From Basidiobolus meristosporus CBS 931.73 (lineage: Eukaryota; Basidiobolomycota; Basidiobolomycetes; Basidiobolales; Basidiobolaceae), in contig MCFE01000082.1 in assembly GCA_002104905.1 (NCBI GenBank), positions 115,214 through 179,213 on the forward strand: a stretch of DNA of 64,000 nucleotides, read 5' to 3'. Each line of letters starts with the position of its first letter. Positions within the stretch are counted from its first letter, which is position 1. Below, in pieces: positions 1-12,411 of this stretch. The notes beneath the pieces are model-generated. The model saw only the letters and a list, made by a program, of their open reading frames with translations, had not been told where the DNA came from and did no database searches. The position numbers and the translations under genes are program-made.

Positions 1-1062
1 TGGCGATGATACGGGTGAACCAGAGTTGACAGTTTCAATTATCAAAGTGCCGGACTGGGTGGCATTGGTGAGCTTGCGTTGTTGGAACCAGCCCCGAACA
101 TTTGAAGATTCGAATCGCATGGCAGGTTCGATGTCTTCAGTGATGGTCCTCTTGATGAATTTGGAGATGTACATATTCTTGGCATTCTTGGGAGTGTCGA
201 GAAATTCTTTAAATTCCTCGAAACGAAAGTCACTGAGGTGGAAGGTCAACTCAAGTTCGTTGTTGCCATATTCATAGTCCGAGTATGAGCTACCATAAGC
301 GGAATCAGAGGGCACTGATGAGAGTGATAACCGGTTGCTGCCACTTCTACTTAATCGATAAGATGATCGAGGGGATCCAGAGACACTACCATCCATGAGA
401 GCCATCTCTAACTCATCCCGCTCCTTCTCCATCCTAATTCTTTCTGCGGATTCTTTGTCTTTCTCATCGGCAGTTTGTTCCAACCTTGATTTTAGGTCAT
501 CCAGCTCGTCTTTCTGTGAAGTTGCTAAATCTTGCACCTCAGTGAGTTGGCGTTCCAGGATCGCATACTTGCGCTCAGCTTCAAGTCTTAATTTCTTCTC
601 AGTGGCCACCATGGAATTTGCCTCTTCAAAAAGCCTGGCCGACAACTCCTCCAATTCGGTTTCGATTTGGATTTTGGCATGTTCGATCTCACTTCTTGTG
701 GCTGTCTCGGTTATCAGCTTTTCAGCAAGACTTTGCATATCCAACTGCAGTTGTGAGGCGTCGGAAGTACGGATTTGAGATAGGGTAGACCGCAAGTCGT
801 CGATGATTCCTTTGGAATTTTTGAGATCAAGTTGCACTTGAGCTAATTCAAATTCGAGAGTGGTCTTTTGTTCGGTTGAGAGCTTCAGGCTGGTGGATAG
901 TGTGTCATTCTCAAGCTGAAGTCTCTGTATTTGAAATTCGAGCTCGCCTACACGAGCTGTTGAAGCAGCGACATCCAAGCATTCATTTGAGGAGAGGGAG
1001 GATGAAAGAAACTCACGATCTGAGTATAGAGCCCCGCATTGAAGGCAATTGACTTGTGACAT
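1..1062 (-). CDS. SEC2: SEC2/Rabin8-like Rab GTPase exchange factor, C-terminus cut by window edge
   Basis: Open reading frame of 354 codons running off the left edge, with the start codon at 1062-1060. Residues about 36-225 are one long coiled coil. Near residues 137-157 it carries ELSARLFEEANSMVATEKK, the hallmark of the Sec2/Rabin GEF core that opens the Sec4/Rab8 nucleotide pocket. After a Ser-rich linker (about 225-262) comes a conserved block with EFLDTP and EDIEPAMRF (about 284-316), as found in the C-terminal half of Rabin8/Sec2 relatives. By family, it activates the Rab that drives exocytic vesicles to the bud or hyphal tip. No intron is needed in the visible part. The N-terminus (about 35 residues before the coil, with one CxxC) is short. 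The family call is strong; true length is unknown. Confidence 0.85.
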   Translation of the reverse strand, partial: MSQVNCLQCGALYSDREFLSSSLSSNECLDVAASTARVGELEFQIQRLQLENDTLSTSLKLSTEQKTTLEFELAQVQLDLKNSKGIIDDLRSTLSQIRTSDASQLQLDMQSLAEKLITETATRSEIEHAKIQIETELEELSARLFEEANSMVATEKKLRLEAERKYAILERQLTEVQDLATSQKDELDDLKSRLEQTADEKDKESAERIRMEKERDELEMALMDGSVSGSPRSSYRLSRSGSNRLSLSSVPSDSAYGSSYSDYEYGNNELELTFHLSDFRFEEFKEFLDTPKNAKNMYISKFIKRTITEDIEPAMRFESSNVRGWFQQRKLTNATQSGTLIIETVNSGSPVSSP

Positions 1063-3516
1063 GCTATGACTATGGTACGATAATGTGTGAATGTTCAGCG
1101 TCAAGGAATTGATGAAAGCGCTGAATAAAGTTGGAACCAAATATATGGAATACTGATAAACGTTTACTAGGCCGGCGTCGAAAGGGCTTATATGTGTGGA
1201 TTGAGGAACCCACCAGATGATTGGTAGATTCTTGCCAACCAATAGGAATATTGAGACCCATGACAAATCCACACTGGAGATCAATACATATATATTCTAA
1301 CACAGGTATGAAACAAATCCATCAACCCCATTTCCTTTTTTGAGTATATAGGATAATTTTAATTTGAATATACTTGATGAGTTCATCGAATAGTCCATCA
1401 GCGAACAGGTACAGCGTGTCCGTAGAACGCCGAAGAATGGATGGAAAGACAAAGAGCCATGTCCAATCAACACAATGGCCCTCTCTATTATAAGGAGTGA
1501 AATAAATGGAATTGAAAACGGTGGATGAGAATGAGGATTGTTCCCAAGTGTGTAAATTAAAACATCAACGACAACTGAAGTTGGAATAATACAAACGGAA
1601 TTTCATTTATCGGTTTTGTTATTATTAGGAGCGCCAACGCCTTGACTGTTGTAAATCAGCATTGTATGCTGGCAACCCAGTCGCCTTCGTTATGCATGCT
1701 GGTTTGCAAATGGACACTTGAAAGTCATTCTGATATGTCTGGATAAACTATCCCCATCAATAATGAGATGATGCTATGTTTAATATATGTCGTCAGGTGT
1801 TGTTCATCACTAGAGCTCGGTAGATTGGACGTTTCAATATGCCATGGATTTTATCGCAAATTTACGAATTGGAGCCCAAGGTATCATCTATGTGCGACCA
1901 TCAGACACTTTCCGACTCTAACCTAATTCGCAGCTTATCGGTGAATATCCGTTCCAACCGCGGAAGTTTTGCCAAATATTGCGCTTCGCGACAGGAGAAG
2001 CTGGAGCTGCGTTGAAGGATCCAAACCGCTTTATTGGCACATCCGCATGCATGTTTGAAACTACCCTTCCAACAACAGGAGGCATTCAAGTCCCCTGGCA
2101 CTATTGTCTTGGTGGCTAAGAAAGCCTCAATTGATGGGTTGGTGATGTAATCGACTGGAAATTGATTCGCCTTGCCAAACGTGAATGAAAAAGAGAACAT
2201 TCTCAGAGTTTAAGGTATTTTCCACAATTAGTAATGATTCGAATCAAATATTCACTGGATCATGATTCGTGGAAGCCAAGGTATGGGACGGCAAATTTTG
2301 GCAGCGGCTATACGTAGCTCCATTGTGACACCAAGACTTACCGTAGTACAAAGCCAACAGAGGCCCAAAATCAGATCTCGTGTAATCCTATAAAGAGTTA
2401 GTGGTCAGAGGCACGAAAGCATTCCACACAGAGTTGGCAAGATCTGTCGTTGCTTGGTACTACAAAACCAACGTCCACTGACTAATACGGCTGCTCGATC
2501 TAAATTTGCAAGCAGAGTTGCGGTTGGCATACTTCACTGATCACTTCCATGTCGTGATGGTGGCTTGTTGCAAAAGCTAGTTCAATCAACATCGTTGGAT
2601 GGATATAAACGGATTATGAATTTGACCCATGATGGAATTGGAACACAAAATCCTACTGGTCTCTCTAATCATCCTCCCATATTGGTAATGTCTATGGGGC
2701 CGATGGAACGTTTAACAACAAATAGTGAGCTATCCTAACTCATAGAACTGTGATCCCATGGTCACAAGCGCAAATACATGATCGATTGCTCAACAAATAT
2801 GCATAAGCCTTGCTGCAACATTGCAGGTAGATAGTAATTATGAGCATGTCAGCAGCGCCAGCGATAGTTTTCTTACATTCCCAATAACTATTCCAATAGA
2901 TCCGATTCTCGTGGCTTGATGGGTGTGTGAACTATCTGAACACCGTGTTTAGTAGAAATTGGGTCACACTAGCGCTTTTAGGAACTTATGGTCTTTGAGA
3001 GTCCACTCGTTCGGAGATAATCCGTGTGCTGTCGATATGATGTTGCAATGCTCTACAATGTTACTGCTCTTTGGGCTGCAGCATCTCGAACACGGCATAT
3101 CATTTGAGGGATAATTAATTGGAACCATCACGTAAGATTCACCTGGAAAGATACATAGAGTTATATTGAATGTCTAGAATCTTTCACACATATCGCAACC
3201 ACACTGCCTAGTGCTAAGTTGAATAGATAGAAATTAACTCATTTCGTTGATTTTTAGAAACACTAGCGATTCCGAGTAATATTATTGGTACATATGGGTC
3301 AATCTAAAACGAGCCATTAGTGGCCGTTTATAAATGTACTACAATCAATATATACCAAGATTATGGTTGTAGTTAGCCGTTTTCCTTTAGTCGAGACTTC
3401 GGCAATACTCAGATGTATGGATGAAGGTTAAGTTATATATTATCAGGCCAATGCATGTTTTTGAAAAAGCTATCATACAATATTTGTAAAAGATCCGCCA
3501 GGTAAATACCAACATC
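1063..3516. other. Intergenic, no supported gene
   Basis: About 2.4 kb between the SEC2-like start and the 3' end of the RING gene. Only short open frames occur. The longest is 99 codons on the minus strand at 1901-2200, with no recognisable motif, no plausible spliced partner and no family resemblance. No tRNA-like B box, ordered repeat or transposase fragment was seen. It should hold the SEC2 promoter at its left end. Confidence 0.5.
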
Positions 3517-5477
3517 CTAATCATTGGAGCTCACGGTGGAGTTGCCACTCTCTGCACTGCGGGGAGTATGGCTCTCAGAGCCATCGCTGTCATAGCTTAA
3601 AGTACTCTGAGAGAGTGTGTCATGAAGACCTAGAAATCCTAGTTCTAAAAAGCTAGGGTTCATTTGAACCTCCGATTGCCCCAAGGCTGAGTCCCACATG
3701 TTCGAGAACAGTCCAGAGGATCGATCAATTAAAATGTTCACTTCTTGATTGTATTCTTGCGTTGCCGGAGTCGAATAGATTGACGAGGATGATGTATCTT
3801 CCAAGTTACCTGTGTTCGCCTCGTTGTTCTGATCAGATAGTGTTTCTTGGCTTGAGTCGGAATTGAAATTGTGACTAATGGAGAATATACTATCTCCATC
3901 ACTGAAAGGTTGATATCTAGGCGATGTAGACTGATAGTTAGATGAGACACTAGATCCATCCGAGTAAAAAGTTTGTTCATCTTCCGTCATCCATGAACTA
4001 CGCTCTTCCACTGACACATTAGAGTGGATCGAAGGGCCATCGCTACTTTCCACGCTCGCTCCATTATCTCTTGATAAGTCCCATCCACAATTAGGGCATT
4101 GTGAAATGGAGAAGCGCTCTTGGACGCTGCTGTTGTCTGGAATGATTTCCGATGCACCGTGCAGAAAACTTTCTAAAGGCGGCGAAATGGGTGGGATTAT
4201 TGGACTTGAACAGTAGATGTTAGGATTTCCCCTGGTTGAGTTGCGATCGAGGTAATCTAAAGGCCCAGAATCTTCTGTGCTTGATGATCTGCTACCACTG
4301 TCTCGATGACGATCAATATTCCCCAAACCAGTTTCTGTTGATATATTCCGAGCAACCAGCTGGTTTTCACTTGTTTCAATGTACGATTCATTTGCATCAT
4401 TGCCCAAAAAACTGCTGTGCCCACCCTGATCATCCTGCTCGAAAGAATAATCCAATAAACCATTAGAGGTATTAGTTCGTTGATGATGCTGTCTAACGTT
4501 TGTTGAGGTAGCATCCGTTTGATCCCATCTCATCAGTAAAGCAGGCTCTGGTAACTCGGTTACTTCTGTCGTAGAAGGGTTCAAATCTGTTTCAACCTGC
4601 CTCGTGCTGGATTCCACAGTAGGTGTGAAGTTTGTTGAGTTAAAGGTGCTGTTAATAAATATATGATGGATTATATATCAGCTAAAGCCGAAATTCAAAC
4701 TGTCATGAAAACCATTGCACACCTCAGAAATGATGAATAATTGCTACGGACGGAGCCGACGTGCCAAAGGAATGGTCAATGAGACATCCAAAAGAATGTA
4801 CTTAATTCAAGATACTTACTCGAACTGTTCAATAGTATTCGTTGAATTAAATGTCGTGTCCTCGGATATGCGGGTCCTGTTAAGCGTTGATTTAGTAATA
4901 TAGAGGATCGGTATAAGGATAATGGAGTACATACGAACAGAGAGGCTCAGGTTCTGCAAATATGGGATCCCAGATTTCACCAGTCATAAAAGGGTTTTGT
5001 TTGTGAAAATCGACCGTGTCAGCAAGTTTACTTTGCCCAACTGAAGTGAGATCGCGTAAGGCTACGAGGGTACTATTCGTTGAGCAGTGCTTATAGTTTG
5101 CTTTGTCGAAACTGTCCAGGAGATATACTTGTTTCTGTAGTGTGTACGATATAGTGGGAGGACCTTTCACAGGTAGCCTACATGTGGGGCATACTTTATT
5201 TACAGCGAACCAACGCACCAAACACGGCCCACAAAATGTATGTCCACATTGCAAAGTATGAGGCTTTTGGAATGTTTCAATACAAATACTGCACTGCAAC
5301 GCTAAAATTTCGTTAGAGATAACCCTGCACCAATTCACATGCACATATAGGTGGCTTACTCTGGCGTATTGATTGCAGTTGAAAGAGCAAGTTCTCCGCT
5401 AGTTCTGCGGGCTTTACATGCAGTACGGATGAATCACGACTATCTTCGTCGTCATTTAAGGGTGGTGATTTTATCAT
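3517..5477 (-). CDS. RING-finger (C3HC4) E3 ubiquitin ligase-like protein with long Ser-rich tail
   Basis: Four exons: 5360-5477, 4935-5301, 4820-4876 and 3517-4648. They join in phase to 557 codons, with GTAAGC, GTATGT and GTAAGT donors. The RING lies at residues 43-80: C43, C46, C58, H60, C63, C66, C77, C80, preceded by a short helical segment as in many single-RING E3s. This predicts ubiquitin transfer from an E2. Beyond about residue 180 the protein is disordered, rich in Ser, Thr, Asn, Asp and Glu, with one later CPNC pair. The stretch encoded across exons 3 and 4 repeats the motif D-T-(T)-F-N-S-T-N. An in-frame ATG at 5600 would add 41 residues; I chose 5477 because the added part looks unlike protein. 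The specific family is not recognised. Confidence 0.75.
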
Positions 5478-6728
5478 GGCGTAACCTCTATCCTTGGAGC
5501 CTAGAAAGATATGTTGAGGTAAATCGCAGGTTATGAGACTTGCTCGCTGCCCATTTAATAATATCAGGCGAAGACAGGGAACAGAAAATAGAAGTTGCAT
5601 GATAAATAACTTATGAGGTGTTCATTGGGTAATTACTCTTCTCCAACAAATAATCAACAACGGCCATTTCTGATGTAGTTTTATTTAGCATATAGTATTA
5701 GTCATGAATCATAGCGTGCTGATCAATATATTCTATAATTTTACATCTGAATCAAACAACGTATTTCGCATTCAACACTATTCATCAGGCCTACTGAGTC
5801 ACGAATTTATAATAAGTTAACCATCATTCATACTACATATTCGCTTGGATGTTGACACACATTCATATGATTGACGTAGAGTCAAATAGATATATCATTT
5901 GCATTTATGACAAATACAGCATTGCTAAGGGTTTTGAAAAATATGTGGATGAGTACGCAATTTGTTACACGGGAGAAAGATAGATGATGGAATGATGCAC
6001 ACGGAATAATGAAGCGCGGGCAATGTACAGTTATTCAAACCCCACCTCATCGAAAAGGACATCGAACAACTCGGCATGTAGAACTTCCTTACACCAAAAA
6101 GTGACCAATCAAAGTGGTCGAGAGAATTGCCAAGTTTGGTGCGGTTGACGAAGATGCATCTGGATACCGCCCAATATTGCAAGATTAGAAGGCAACTTAA
6201 TAAAGAAACATGAGCATTCAGGAAACCTATATACGTCGTTAGCTTTCCCTGGCAGCACTTTTATCAGGACCCACATATGCACCCCTCGGGTCCTTCATGG
6301 CTTGGCCCTTACTGACATATTCATTGGTTGCCATCACGTCTGCCAATTAGGACATTGTATGGATGTCAATGCATAAACAACCGCTTCCGTTGTCTGATAA
6401 TATCAAATCCATGCCCCGCCAACTACCGATTATCATCATGCCACCTTCAGACTGCATCTTCCACGTTAAATACCAAAAGGAATAATCGCTGCTTACATGG
6501 AGCCAAGAGAGCAGATATGTTGAATTTCGAAATTATAAAATTTATTGGGCCAATTTAAATGACTGTACAACGGTATGGGTGAGGGGATGAATTTGTTAGG
6601 TTACAGGTTCCCTCAGGTCCTATTTTTGGGTATGAAAGGCCAGATAGAAAATAAAACAGTTACTCCTGAGAAACGTGTCTTGGAAGGAATATTGGATGGG
6701 TATCGGATGCGTGTGTACAGTGGTGGTT
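5478..6728. other. Intergenic, no supported gene
   Basis: About 1.25 kb, AT-rich. It contains only short shadow frames (for example 5925-6182 and 6328-6558) with no motif. The first 120 bases may be 5' UTR or an N-terminal extension of the RING gene. Confidence 0.5.
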
Positions 6729-8017
6729 TTAGATATGGATATTGATCAGTGCTTCGTGCTCCAACGCCTCATCTACACTTAGCCTGAGCCCTGGGTTAGG
6801 TTCTAAGAGACGGTGGACAAGAGAGCATCTCTCCGGGGTCAGCTTATTCAATATCGTACGATCCAAGCAGTTTTTACGCCCAATATACCCCGAGTAGTTG
6901 GGATCAGTGGGTACAGCACTTTGCCAGGGAAATACACCCAATTGGATTGTGAGATATAGAATTCCGAGTGACCAAGAATCTACTTTGCGGCCATCGTAGC
7001 TTTTTGAATTGATATGAACCTCCGGGGCTATGTAGGGGCAAGATCCACTTTTTCCCTTGCTTGGCCGGGGGGTGGCCTCGAAAGCTGTCTTATATACATC
7101 AGCCAAGCCAAAATCAATGAGCTTTGCCTTGTCTTGAGAGTCAAGAAGGATGTTTTCCCCTTTGATGTCTCGATGAACTACGCCAATCTTATGCATGTAG
7201 GCCACGGCCGAGACCACCTGCTTGAACCATGTGTCTATCTTCTCTGGAGTCAACGTATTCTTACGGGTCTTCATAGCTGAGAATAGGTCCGTGGGACAGT
7301 ACTCCATAATCTGGTAGTAGCGGCCATCTTGCACAATAAAATCTAGAGTTTCAATAATATACTGATGATGGAGTAACGACGCGATGGTGTACTCCGCAAG
7401 GATGGTTTTAGCATAGTTTCGAGCGGTTTCATTGGAATCGCGACTACGGAACTGCTTAACCTATAATGGTTTGTTAGGACCGGTATGACCATGTCAAATA
7501 TCTAGCAGACACCTACAGCAAAAAGCTTTCCGTCCGATCTTCTTTGGATAGTTTTGACGATGCCCCAGGCACCTTTGCCTAGGATAGGACCATCTAAGCG
7601 ACCGTATTTTGTAAGATCGCAAGTGCAGCTGTCAGAAAATCCTTTGCCGGCGGCCGGTGCTTTGATCGAGCTGGCTCTAGCAACGTTTTTTCCTTGACTG
7701 TGGCTATTTTCTCGGTTATTGAATATTTTCTTGGCTGGCGACACAAACTTTCCAACGAAGGACGGCTTGCTTTTCAAACGTATGGAGGATGTGGGCGAGC
7801 TCTCAGAGGAGGAAATCGAGTTATTCAGGCTTCCACGATTCACATCGATGGGTTGGAGAACAGGCTTCTCCACTTTAGAATCGTATTGCCTCTTGCTATT
7901 CAGTGCAAACTCGCCGAGGCATTCACCGTTCGGTGGGTATTGGCCAGTGGTCATATCATCTGATATGAGGCTGGTGTTCATGAAATGATTGCTCCTAGGC
8001 AATGTAATCGCTGTCAT
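6729..8017 (-). CDS. HAL4/SAT4-like serine/threonine protein kinase
   Basis: Two exons (7517-8017 and 6729-7460) join in phase 0 to 410 residues. The splice restores the VAIK-type lysine: exon 1 ends ...LFA and exon 2 begins VKQF (K169). The glycine loop is GKGAWG (about 147-152), the catalytic loop HRDIKGEN has D265, DFG has D283, and YIAPEV is the APE motif. Residues 1-135 are a Ser-rich, disordered tail. The insert between DFG and APE, and the GILYLTIQLGVFPW segment, resemble the fungal Npr1/Hal4/Sat4/Hrk1 group, which regulates plasma-membrane transporters and ion homeostasis. The exact orthologue cannot be fixed by eye. A second member of the same type lies at 62871-64000. Confidence 0.85.
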
Positions 8018-10671
8018 CGCAGAGATATGTTAAGGCACAAAGAACGGAAAAAAAGAACTTCGGGCAAAAGAAAAAATAAATGACAAAAAACTGTATGATG
8101 TCGAGAGGCAATGGACATCCAATTATTGCGAGACTAAGTTGAAGCTTTAGAGAGATCCAACAAGCAGATTTATATGGGAAACGAAACGGCGATGTAATTC
8201 TACGGATATTAGTGCTTTGACCGAGTTTATATAATCGAGATTTGCCTGATGGGTAGCGGGAATGAATGGACTCCCTAATACGCGACTACTCGTATATGGG
8301 CCATAGAAACAACATGGAGTACAATACATGATGCTGCATAAGAAAACGACTAATATGGAAGACTCGATATTTGGATGATAGGACCGGAGAGGTTCATGAA
8401 CATTTTTCCTTTTCTTACATCATAGAATTAGCTAGATTGTGCAACTATTGATCTTAGTTACATTTGAATGCCAATTTGAGTAGAGAACCAATATGTAAAA
8501 CTCCTAATGGAAGCACACGAAACATTCAGGCGGAGCGGAGTGGATATTTGTAGTAGCGCAATAAGTCCACCGATCCATTCCCATTGGTATTGCCATATGG
8601 AAGCCTGGGTGATTTAGCTTTGAATCTCCAAGTGTAAGGGTTGCCTAACCAATCGTTTAGTTCTTAAACAAGAATAACTCATGATTGGACCAACAATGCT
8701 ATCTGAAAAGTTCCAACTTGGGTCATTGGAATTTCACTGCATTCAACCAGGGGTCACCAGCATGACACCAGGTACAAACAAGGCAGCCACCAATAAAACA
8801 TTCTCCTAACCCTGCCCGTTCCCTTTTCAGGTCCCTTCCTTGATTTGTAGCTAACTCAACTTATTCTTTATCATATTGCAACATTGGGACACTCACTCTC
8901 AAGTAAATTGGACCAGTTTGAGTTTCACTAATCGGTAGTTTGCTTGGCAAACTCTGATTATGTGTAATGAGCGCCATCTTGTGGGCTTGAAACTCAGAAG
9001 CCAATATCCATCATGTGGACGGCCGGTAGCTGTTGCTGTACAAATGTTGGAGACACGGGATGAGGCTGAGCAAACAGAGAGTTGGCTAGCCTGTGTACGA
9101 TTAGCCGTTAAAGCCACAATCGAAACAAAACACCTAGAATGCTTCGGCTCCTTCAACTTCAATGATCATGTCGGCTACCCTGAATATCAGGTGAAGATTT
9201 CTATTACTCTATATGGTCCGGTGCCCTCGGTATGACCTAGCATTTGTGCTTCAGATTAAAACCATATCGAAACCACATGGAAACCCTGAGATGGGGTAAA
9301 CGATTCATGAAATTATTGAACTTGAATCAACCACACGATCCCGTCACACGCCTATCACCACCATACATGGTGGGCAGCTCCTCCTCTTTTTGCATGTGGC
9401 CCATCTGTGCTACTGAGAGACATGCCCAGACCTTTCATGAGACTTTCGATTTCCTGCTCTATTGGTGCGGATAAATTCTGGTGAACCCGATGTCTGGAGG
9501 TCTCATGCATTCTACGATCATTGATTCAAGACAGTTATATTTTAAAATTGAACCAAGGAAGCTGACCAGAATGGATTGCTACTATAATGGTTAGCAGAGC
9601 AACTTGTGCTTTTGTACTACAAGATATCCCAAGTGGGGCTAGGGTTAGTGATGCATATCAGAATTGCCAGAAATGATAATCCATCATGATTTCTCAATAT
9701 TCGAAAGGGGTGTAACCTATTGTCGGCTGTGGGATAGGTCCTTACTAGTTTCACTAGATGGTTGCAATCATTCGGATTGAGGGTTTGCTTCTCCACGATT
9801 TGTGCCGGAGTTTCTGCACGACTTCACCAGATAGTGGCTACGAACAACCCTATGGAATGTGAGATAAAGAAGCAATGGCACATAGGCTAACTGCTCTTTC
9901 AGGGCACAACTACCGAGCATTGAGAGGCGTTTGTAAGTCGATTGAAGGATCATTGAGACCACGAGTACTACTTGCCAATGTTAGTCGATCTTAAGACAAC
10001 CGATATGAAAATCTCATCAGAAATCCAGACTCCGGTTGTCATTACATACGAAATAACTGGCGCCAATGAGTGTAAACATCTTTCAAGCTATTCGAGAAAG
10101 TTTCTGGTTCAAGAAGTTCATCGTCACCCATGTTGAGTGCATTCCCAGATGAAGCGATAACGGACAATCGCAGTACGCCCAACCTCTAATCATACAGGTT
10201 CCCAACTAGTAATGTTGAATAATTTCGTACTTTCAAATTCAATCCGCTGGAGGATAGTGGGCTGGTCATGGGATGCTCAACCTTCGTAATTCCTATGCAA
10301 TGTCCCATTCATGCTTAAGTTTGCGGTCTTCAATACCTCTGCTACACATCTATGACGTCACCACGAGGAAAGCCAGGTTATTAGTAAGCGCTAAATAACG
10401 CAATCACCCTAGGTTGCGCATCCATCAGTGATCGTCAGGAAAACAATTCGATTATATGCTAGTCTCGAAATATGGGCTTTTCAAGAATCCCAGGTAAATC
10501 TAGGAGCAGGTTGGTAGGAGATGTTGGTCCAGATTATGGCTGAAAAAAAAGTCCCCTCCCCTCTCCCCCAGCATTAGTCAAGTTACTTGATGAATCATAG
10601 ACAATTTGGTTGCGAAAACTATATCCACTGGTTCAACTGGAACTGTTTGTTGACTCAACTTAGTATTCAGT
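8018..10671. other. Intergenic, no supported gene
   Basis: About 2.65 kb between two divergent genes (kinase minus, YPD1 plus). Overlapping short frames at 8899-9235 occur on both strands and 9244-9474 on plus. None has a motif or splice-linked continuation. A purine-rich A/G stretch near 8040-8080 lies just upstream of the kinase start and may be promoter or 5' UTR. Confidence 0.5.
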
Positions 10672-11361
10672 ATGTCTGATTTAAAGGTAACTTCCAGGTT
10701 CACATTCTTTTACTCAGGCTGAACTGTTTGTAACTGCTCCCTTTTCCAGGAAGAAAATGACCTTATTGATCACTCTACATTTGATCAACTACTAGAAATG
10801 GACGATGATGACGATCACGAGTTCTCTAAATCTATAGTAGACAACTATTTCCTACAGGCCGAAGATACCTTTAACAGTATGGACTCAGCTTTGTCAGTGT
10901 TCTATTTTATATTTTTTCCCTGCTTTCTGAGAAATATTCTGCAGAGTGATGTGTTGGTTTTTTCGTGGACTTGTTTCCTAAGCAATTGAATCTCTTGTAG
11001 GGAGCAAAAAGATCTTCAGAAGCTTTCTGAGTTGGGTCATTTTCTTAAAGGCAGCTCCGCTGCTTTAGGCCTTCAAAAGGTTAAGGTTTCCTGTGAAAAG
11101 ATTCAGCATTATGGAAACGAGAAAGACGAAACTGGTACTAAGAGTATTTCCGAAGAGGAGGCGCTTGAAAAAATCACCCCTCTGTTGGTTCAAGTGAAGG
11201 AAGAATATCTTGAAGCCGAAACGTATCTGAAGCAGTTCTATGCTGAAGAAGCACGAAAAGCGAAGGGAGAGGAGGAGGAAGACGAAGACGAAGAGGAGGA
11301 GGAGGAGGAAGAGGACGATGAAGAGGAAGAGGAAGAGGAGGACGAAGTTGAAGATAATTAA
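10672..11361 (+). CDS. YPD1: YPD1-type histidine phosphotransfer (HPt) protein
   Basis: Three exons (10672-10686, 10750-10892, 11001-11361) give 172 residues. The first exon codes for only MSDLK. The HPt helix pair is clear, with GHFLKGSSAALG around the phospho-accepting His66 and the invariant K-G-S-S-A. As in the Sln1-Ypd1-Ssk1 phosphorelay, this protein shuttles phosphate from a hybrid histidine kinase to response regulators controlling osmotic and oxidative stress MAPK signalling, in cytoplasm and nucleus. The last 40 or so residues are almost entirely Glu/Asp, encoded by a polypurine GAG/GAA/GAC tract (about 11263-11352). This tail is not part of the HPt fold and is unlike the short yeast protein. 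Confidence 0.93.
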
Positions 11362-11814
11362 ACAAACCGTCATAATTAACACATTATCGTTGTTTTCCAA
11401 ATTTTATCCACTGTCTTCCCAATGAAAATGTAATAATATCCAACTTCTCCTTTTCTCACCATGATGTACCTTCTGTTTTGTGCAGTCATCACCGCTCTTT
11501 GATGGACAAACTACATTCAATATCGAAAGCTTTGGCTCTTCTGCGTGCTATACATTTTGCATATCACATTTTCCTTTGCGATTGTTCCTTTCTTTATCGA
11601 TTATATTGATCGTGTTGGTTTATTCAAGTGACTTCTATTACATGCCAATTACAAGAAAGATGAGGTTTATTTTCAATTCATATGTAAGGTGTAAGTTTTG
11701 CTTTTGTGTTTGGTTGGTTCCAGGTTTTATATGGGTGCAAATGATAATAGTCCATTGTCATAAAGAGTGGCTTAGATACTTCAAGGAAACTTGTCCATCG
11801 ACTCATCTATGTAT
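11362..11814. other. Convergent 3' flank of YPD1 and the small membrane protein gene
   Basis: About 450 bases between two stop codons facing each other, so 3' UTRs are expected. A plus-strand open frame (11480-11914) overlaps but is antisense to the spliced minus-strand exon at 11815-11910, and I do not accept it as a gene. Confidence 0.5.
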
Positions 11815-12159
11815 CTACATGTGGGTTACATTCATCCTCTCGTTCTCCATTTCGAAGAGCTGCCAGAAAATGAAGCCGATCCAAGAAAGGATCACAAAAC
11901 TAAGTATCACCTAAAGGTTTTGTAATTAGTTTTCTTTTCAAGCACCCAAGTACTCTGGATAATACAGATCTCCCAGTAAGGGAATACTAACCTTTGATAG
12001 CACGCAGCAATTCAACTTCAAATGCCAAGGGATTGCTCTTCGTCCTGAATTCTTCCTTTTGCGAGTTTGATGGATTGATTCACTTGAACTTTGCTCGTCT
12101 ACTTCCAAAAAGAAGCTTTGACTTTCTTGTTCTTCCAGAGTTCTTCGGTTGTCATACAT
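11815..12159 (-). CDS. Small single-pass membrane protein (87 residues), unknown function
   Basis: Two exons: 11992-12159 (56 codons) and 11815-11910 (31 codons plus stop), joined in phase 0. The intron has a GTTAGT donor, an ACTAAT branch and a TTTAG acceptor. Residues 1-45 are charged and Ser/Glu/Arg-rich, with a basic patch TRKRKNSGRR. A Cys-Cys pair sits just before one hydrophobic helix encoded mostly by exon 2 (VILSFVILSWIGFIFW), followed by a 15-residue acidic/polar tail. By the positive-inside rule the N-terminus is probably cytosolic. I do not recognise a family. The splice continuity of charged head, helix and tail is the main evidence that it is real. Confidence 0.6.
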
Positions 12160-12411
12160 GTTGTAGTCTTTAGAAGAGAATAGACTACTTTAGCCTCTGA
12201 AAGAGGTTGGTTGATATATTGACACAATGTTTCAAAGAAATGGGTGCAGTCCCATCAAATCTACTAGACCAAGGTTTCGGCTAATTTTAAACCAACCAGT
12301 AGGTTGCTCAAAAATATCGATAATAACATGTTTATTCGTGGTTAGATGGATACAGCCTTATAGCTGAGCACCAACTTGAGTGAGCACACTGAGACGATGG
12401 TGGTTTGAGTA

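Noticed and set aside
1901-2200. 99-codon minus-strand ORF with several Cys
   Set aside because: No motif, no signal peptide pattern, no spliced partner; Cys spacing fits no zinc or chitin-binding pattern I know.
4715-4903. 62-codon plus-strand ORF within the RING gene
   Set aside because: Lies across introns and a small exon of the minus-strand RING gene; no independent support.
11480-11914. 144-codon plus-strand ORF downstream of YPD1
   Set aside because: It is antisense to a better-supported spliced minus-strand exon (11815-11910), has no motif, and other plus frames through the same DNA look equally plausible by chance.
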